Part shown: piece after piece, positions 59,969 through 64,000 of the stretch
Position numbering within the stretch: the first letter of the stretch is position 1
How the letters are laid out: every line of letters begins with the position of its first letter
Assembly: GCA_030522415.1 (NCBI GenBank)
Contig: CM060106.1
Location: 28,540,985-28,604,984 of the forward strand
Reading direction: 5' to 3'
From: Channallabes apus
Taxonomy: Eukaryota; Chordata; Actinopteri; Siluriformes; Clariidae
DNA length: 64,000 nucleotides
Notes under the pieces: generated by a model
What the model saw: only the letters and a program-made list of their open reading frames with translations
The model's database searches: none
What the model was told of the DNA's origin: nothing
Program-made: the position numbers and the translations under genes

Positions 59969-61785
59969 AAACTTCCTGTACTTTACCTTTTTGTAGTGTA
60001 GCATTTTTGCTTTTCAACATTTTTACACCTTCAGAAGACGTTGCACCATTTTCCCAAACTGGCTGCAACTGATGAGTGCACTCAGTGATTTATAAAGGCT
60101 TTTGTACATCGTCTGAGTATGAATGGATGGCTATCTCTTTCGCAGTCTGAACATATTAACTGAATAGTACTTTATGGGGTTGTTGTGCTCTGTAGATGGG
60201 GTCATCGTGGAGGGAACAACTCCTATCATGATAGAAATCGTTGAACAAAGATGATCCATCAGATAAACTTTGTATGGATTTGCAGTGATGCATTCATGTA
60301 AGGTGACAAGTGATCCTGGCAACAATGTGCATTTGGTATAAAAGAGCACCTGTGCCCTTAATGAAGGTTTGGTCCAGGGTCCTACTTGGTTTCCTTAGCC
60401 ATGTCATGATGCTCTAACACATTGAGCAGATAATAGCTACACCATGGGAAACAAAATGTGTAGGGTGGATCGTTTTATCATTTTTTGTACAAGCACAATT
60501 TGGTTCCAGATGATACTTTCTTGTGAACCTCCGTAATTGATTTCATTGCTGAATTCTGAAATCAGATTGATCTGAAGATGTTGATTAATTTTCTATAACA
60601 GCAACTCTGACAATAATGGCCAGATATAATTAAAAGCAAAATGTTTTATTTCTGTGCTTGTTCAGATATGCTATTGTTTCTATAATAACCTCTCATTCAG
60701 AGAGACATTTTTGGCAGATGCTTTGTGTAATTTTACCCCTTAATGAATGGATTCAAAACGCCTTGTCATTAAATGAAGATGAACATATAATCATTGATAC
60801 GGTGAAGATTCCTGTAATACTATTTAGTTCTTTGCGCTTTGAGAGTCTTCAAAGGAATGTGTGCTTTCTGACTCATCCCATTTCCTTTGAGTGTGAAAAT
60901 GAGAGGGTGATTTATAAAGAGCTATAGGAGTGTTTTCAGCATACCTTGTCATTTTTTACTCCCTACATGTACATAATGCCACAATGGTTTCCCTAGTTAC
61001 TTTTTAAATATTTGTTAAAAAAAAGATTATAGTTTTTAATTTCCTCGGAACTGTTTTAGTTAGCTTCTGTATTTCAATTTTCACTGTATGTTTTTTTTTT
61101 CTTTCTTTTTTTTCTTTATGGTTCTGACATCTTTTTGGTCCATGAGAAACTTGACCATGATTATATAAACCAGAATAAAGGCTGTACTTACATGCATTTC
61201 TGGCTCTCATTACATGACCTTAACCCTGTTCTATTGTGCAAGCCTTCTTGCTCTGTGGCAGACAGGAAATATAACTGACATTTTTTTCTGTTACGCTTGG
61301 CAATGTTATTTGTATTACACAGTAGGAAGCACTCTGATTATCCCACTTTTTGGCAGGTGTTGGGTGATTTTTTTTTTTTTTCCGTTTTTTTTTTTTCCTT
61401 ATTTTTTATGAGACCTCAATAAGAGGTGCTTGCTGGATCCGAAGCATAATTTACTTATTATCATTGGTGTCTGTCCACTGGGAACATGAAAATGTCAGCA
61501 TGCAATCGTTAGTAATATAAAGGCCCAGCCCATGTATCTTATTTAAAAACTACCTTATAAAGCTGTGCAAATTGCTCTCAATTTTACTAAATTGTTCGTG
61601 CTGTTTATTAAAAAAAAAAAGCAGCATTCAATGGACATTGCTTAAACAAAAATGAAGAATATGGCTGTACTTTATTCTCTATTCCTCTGGGTTCTATACA
61701 GCAGAAAAGGTATAACATTAACATCACTGGCAGGTGAATTGAATAGTATTGATTATCACTTATATATCAGTAATCTGACAACAGG
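59969..61785. other. No features recognised
   Basis: Repeat-poor with poly(T) at about 61369-61381 and 61386-61397. The 89-codon plus frame 60658-60927 has no domain. Confidence 0.4.
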
Positions 61786-61789
61786 ATCA

Positions 61790-61985
61790 TGGGCACCAGA
61801 GGCCCATCTACACCCACGGGGACCAAAATCAAGCCTGTATGTCCTGATCCCACAGAAAAGCCAATGCAGAAAAAACGTCAAGGCTGACATCACAGCTTGC
61901 CTCTTACAGGACCCAGCAGGCAGTGTTCAAGGTTGTTGACCGGGCCTCTAAATTCCCCAGATCCTAATCCGAGTCATGGCATTAA
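61790..61985 (+). mobile_element. Tc1-like transposase C-terminal relic
   Basis: TGATCCCACAGAAAAGCCA, CAGTGTTCAAGGTTGTTGAC and ATTCCCCAGATCCTAATCC match the C-terminal end of the Tc1 family also seen at 33010 (there reversed). It accounts for the open frame at 61652-61939. Confidence 0.6.
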
Positions 61986-63284
61986 AGTCATGGCTGATTT
62001 GTGTTTTGTTGTTTGTTTTTGTGCAAAATTTGCAACAAAATTTGAATACTAGATGCATAATGTTCATAAGGCGAACTGCACCACTGTGTCTGCAAGGATG
62101 ACAGAGTTATTTCATGAGTTCAGTATGATCAGTGATTCATCATGATGTTCAACATAAATCTAAATACCAGAAGCAGGTGCCACTGTATTGGTGTCGCTGA
62201 ACGTGTTTGCTTTTGTTGTTTTTACAGAGATTAATGACATGCAGTGTGTGATATCCTCCGCAATCTGTTAGCTCGCATACTGCACGGACAGGCACAGGTG
62301 ACAAATGCTGTGGATGCAGCCCTCCATTACTCACTCCCATATCACATATCCATCTCTTGCAGTGTGGACTCTCACCCAGAGAAATGTCAGCGTGACAGCA
62401 CCCTCATTGTATTCATGTCCGACACGTCCTTTTGAACTGAACCGGAGTGCTAAGGTGGACCTGTCCCACACGTCTCGAGCTCAAATTGGATTTTTTTTTC
62501 CTCCTCCCATCCCCCAACTTCTGTCCTATTATAGCTATGTGGGTTGTCAGGCATTAAGATTGCAAGCAAAATGATGTCTGTACCACTGTAGGTCCTGCTG
62601 CTTGTCATCTGTGATATGGATTTATTGAGAAATTGGATGCTAATTTGGTGTCGTTGATAGAAGCAACCTGTTCCTTATCAGTCAGTGTTTTTGCTCGGCT
62701 CCTCAAAGGCTGTTGTGCCAGGCTAAGGCCTTGTAGAGTATTTGATGTGGCGTATTATTTCAGTCCCTTATTTGCAAAGCTCTTATGCAAAATGCATTTT
62801 AAAAGGATGAATGCATAAATAAGTGACAATAAATGAAAACAGAATTACCATGCCAAACCATCACAATGCTCACTTCTTTCTTTTTTTTTTTTTTTTTTTT
62901 TTAATAAAGCAATTAAAATTCAAAGCGCCATCATTATGTTTTTGTTGCAGTGATGAGCTCTGAAAATATGTTACAATGCTGGTTTGGTGAGAAGGTGACT
63001 TTATAATTACATCTGATGGTCTGAACTACAGCTATGCTTACAATAATGCAGTCATTATAAAATGTACTTAATATGAATTTGTGCAAATTAATGTCAGTTC
63101 TAGTGTTAACAGTTAAGCTGAAAATTACATGCTGCTTTTTCGTACCTCTGCTTTGGATGTACAGTATTGTACAGGTTGACTTCCTGTGTCTCAGAGCATC
63201 TGAATTAGCAGATGACCAAGTAAAACGGGGAAAAGTTACATACGGTACATACTGTACATACATGAATACATACATACATATACA
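61986..63284. other. No features recognised
   Basis: Repeat-poor; poly(T) at 62880-62901. Frames at 62244-62574 and 62934-63347 have no domain; the latter overlaps the next Tc1 terminus. Confidence 0.4.
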
Positions 63285-63286
63285 TA

Positions 63287-64000
63287 CAGTGGTGTGAAAA
63301 ACTATTTGCCCCCCTCCTGATTTCTTATTCTTTTGCATGTTTGTCACACAAAATGTTTCTGATCATCAAACACATTTAACTATTAGTCAAAGATAACACA
63401 AGTAAACACAAAATGCTGTTTTTAAATGAGGGGTTTTATTATTTAGGGGGAAAAAAAATCCAAACCTACATGGCCCTGTGTGAAAAAGTAATTGCCCCCT
63501 GAACCTAATAACTGGTTGGGCCACCCTTAGCAGCAATAACTGCAATCAAGTTTGCGATAACTTGCAACGAGTCTTTTACAGCGCTCTGGAGGAATTTTGG
63601 CCCACTCATCTTTGCAGAATTGTTGTAATTCAGCTTTATTTGAGGGTTTTCTAGCATGAACCGCCTTTTTAAGGTCATGCCACAACATCTCAATAGGATT
63701 CAGGTCAGGACTTTGACTAGGCCACTCCAAAGTCTTCATTTTGTTTTTCTTCAGCCATTCAGAGGTGGATTTGCTGGTGTGTTTTGGGTCATTGTCCTGC
63801 TGCAGCACCCAAGATCGCTTCAGCTTGAGTTGACGAACAGATGGCCGGACATTCTCCTTCAGGATTTTTTGGTAGACAGTAGAATTCATGGTTCCATCTA
63901 TCACGGCAAGCCTTCCAGGTCCTGAAGCAGCAAAACAACCCCAGACCATCACACTACCACCACCATATTTTACTGTTGGTATGATGTTCTTTTTCTGAAA
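63287..64000 (-). mobile_element. Tc1-like transposon, cut by window edge
   Basis: TA (63285-63286) then the terminus CAGTGGTGTGAAAAACTATT and a subterminal region CTATTTGCCCCC. The transposase reads leftwards from the right edge. Only this end of the element lies in the window. Confidence 0.92.
63527..64000 (-). pseudogene. Tc1 transposase, C-terminal part, partial
   Basis: Open from the window edge. Contains VKYGGGSVMVWGCF, the second catalytic Asp (QQDNDPKHTSKST) and the Glu block (QSPDLNPIEMLWHDLK). The end reads SYRKLDCSYCC then stop, while the neighbouring frame continues LIAVIAAKGG, the usual Tc1 ending. A small indel near 63560 therefore replaces the last residues. It may still be close to functional; the N-terminal part lies outside the window. 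Confidence 0.9.

Noticed and set aside
61652..61939. 95-codon plus frame as a gene
   Set aside because: Its second half is a Tc1 transposase relic in another frame.

Overview
The window looks like intergenic or intronic DNA from a ray-finned fish (teleost). The evidence is the repeat content: L2-type LINEs with a TTGAA/TGAA-repeat tail, many Tc1-like elements of the families typical of fish, hAT and mariner-type MITEs, tRNA-derived SINEs, a Ty3/gypsy element, and long (AC)n and (TA)n microsatellites. The species cannot be named from the sequence; a catfish-like lineage is possible but unproven. Almost every long open frame is a transposon or microsatellite frame. The only host-gene candidate is a small single-exon gene at about 12.5-13.4 kb.

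Layout. 0.4-5.2 kb: a hAT end fragment, a 3'-truncated Ty3/gypsy element (5' LTR, gag, RT/RNase H, partial integrase), and an antisense LINE fragment split by a solo LTR of the same gypsy family. 5.3-7.2 kb: a 1.9-kb terminal-inverted-repeat element containing a palindromic inner repeat. 7.8-11.3 kb: old L2 and Tc1 relics, one holding a SINE. 12.0-13.4 kb: the host gene candidate, with a TATA promoter, a 107-codon ORF and a poly(A) signal. 16-21 kb: microsatellites, a SINE relic, a hAT element with another solo LTR inside it, a TA-flanked MITE, an L2 3' end and a SINE with perfect target-site duplications. 21.4-28.7 kb: two L2 LINEs lying head to head. Both encode an ORF1 with an SGNH-esterase-like domain; the minus-strand copy is nearly complete but frameshifted. 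30-36.7 kb: SINE and Tc1 relics, including two places where perfect hairpins were created, and a second hAT copy. 36.7-53 kb: mostly single-copy sequence with two well-preserved SINEs, a local tandem duplication and a mariner relic; this part is the best candidate for conserved non-coding sequence. 54-64 kb: a TIR-type repeat, a nearly intact Tc1 (one frameshift) inside a hAT fragment, a second decayed Tc1, and a third Tc1 running off the right edge.

The window is best read as layered transposon insertion. Target-site duplications show that several insertions are independent: the LTR at 4.66 kb is a solo LTR and not the 3' LTR of the gypsy body. The LTR family carries a self-complementary primer-binding site, an ETS-like site, a TATA box and, in two of three copies, a YY1-like site. 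No tRNA, rRNA or CRISPR array was seen.
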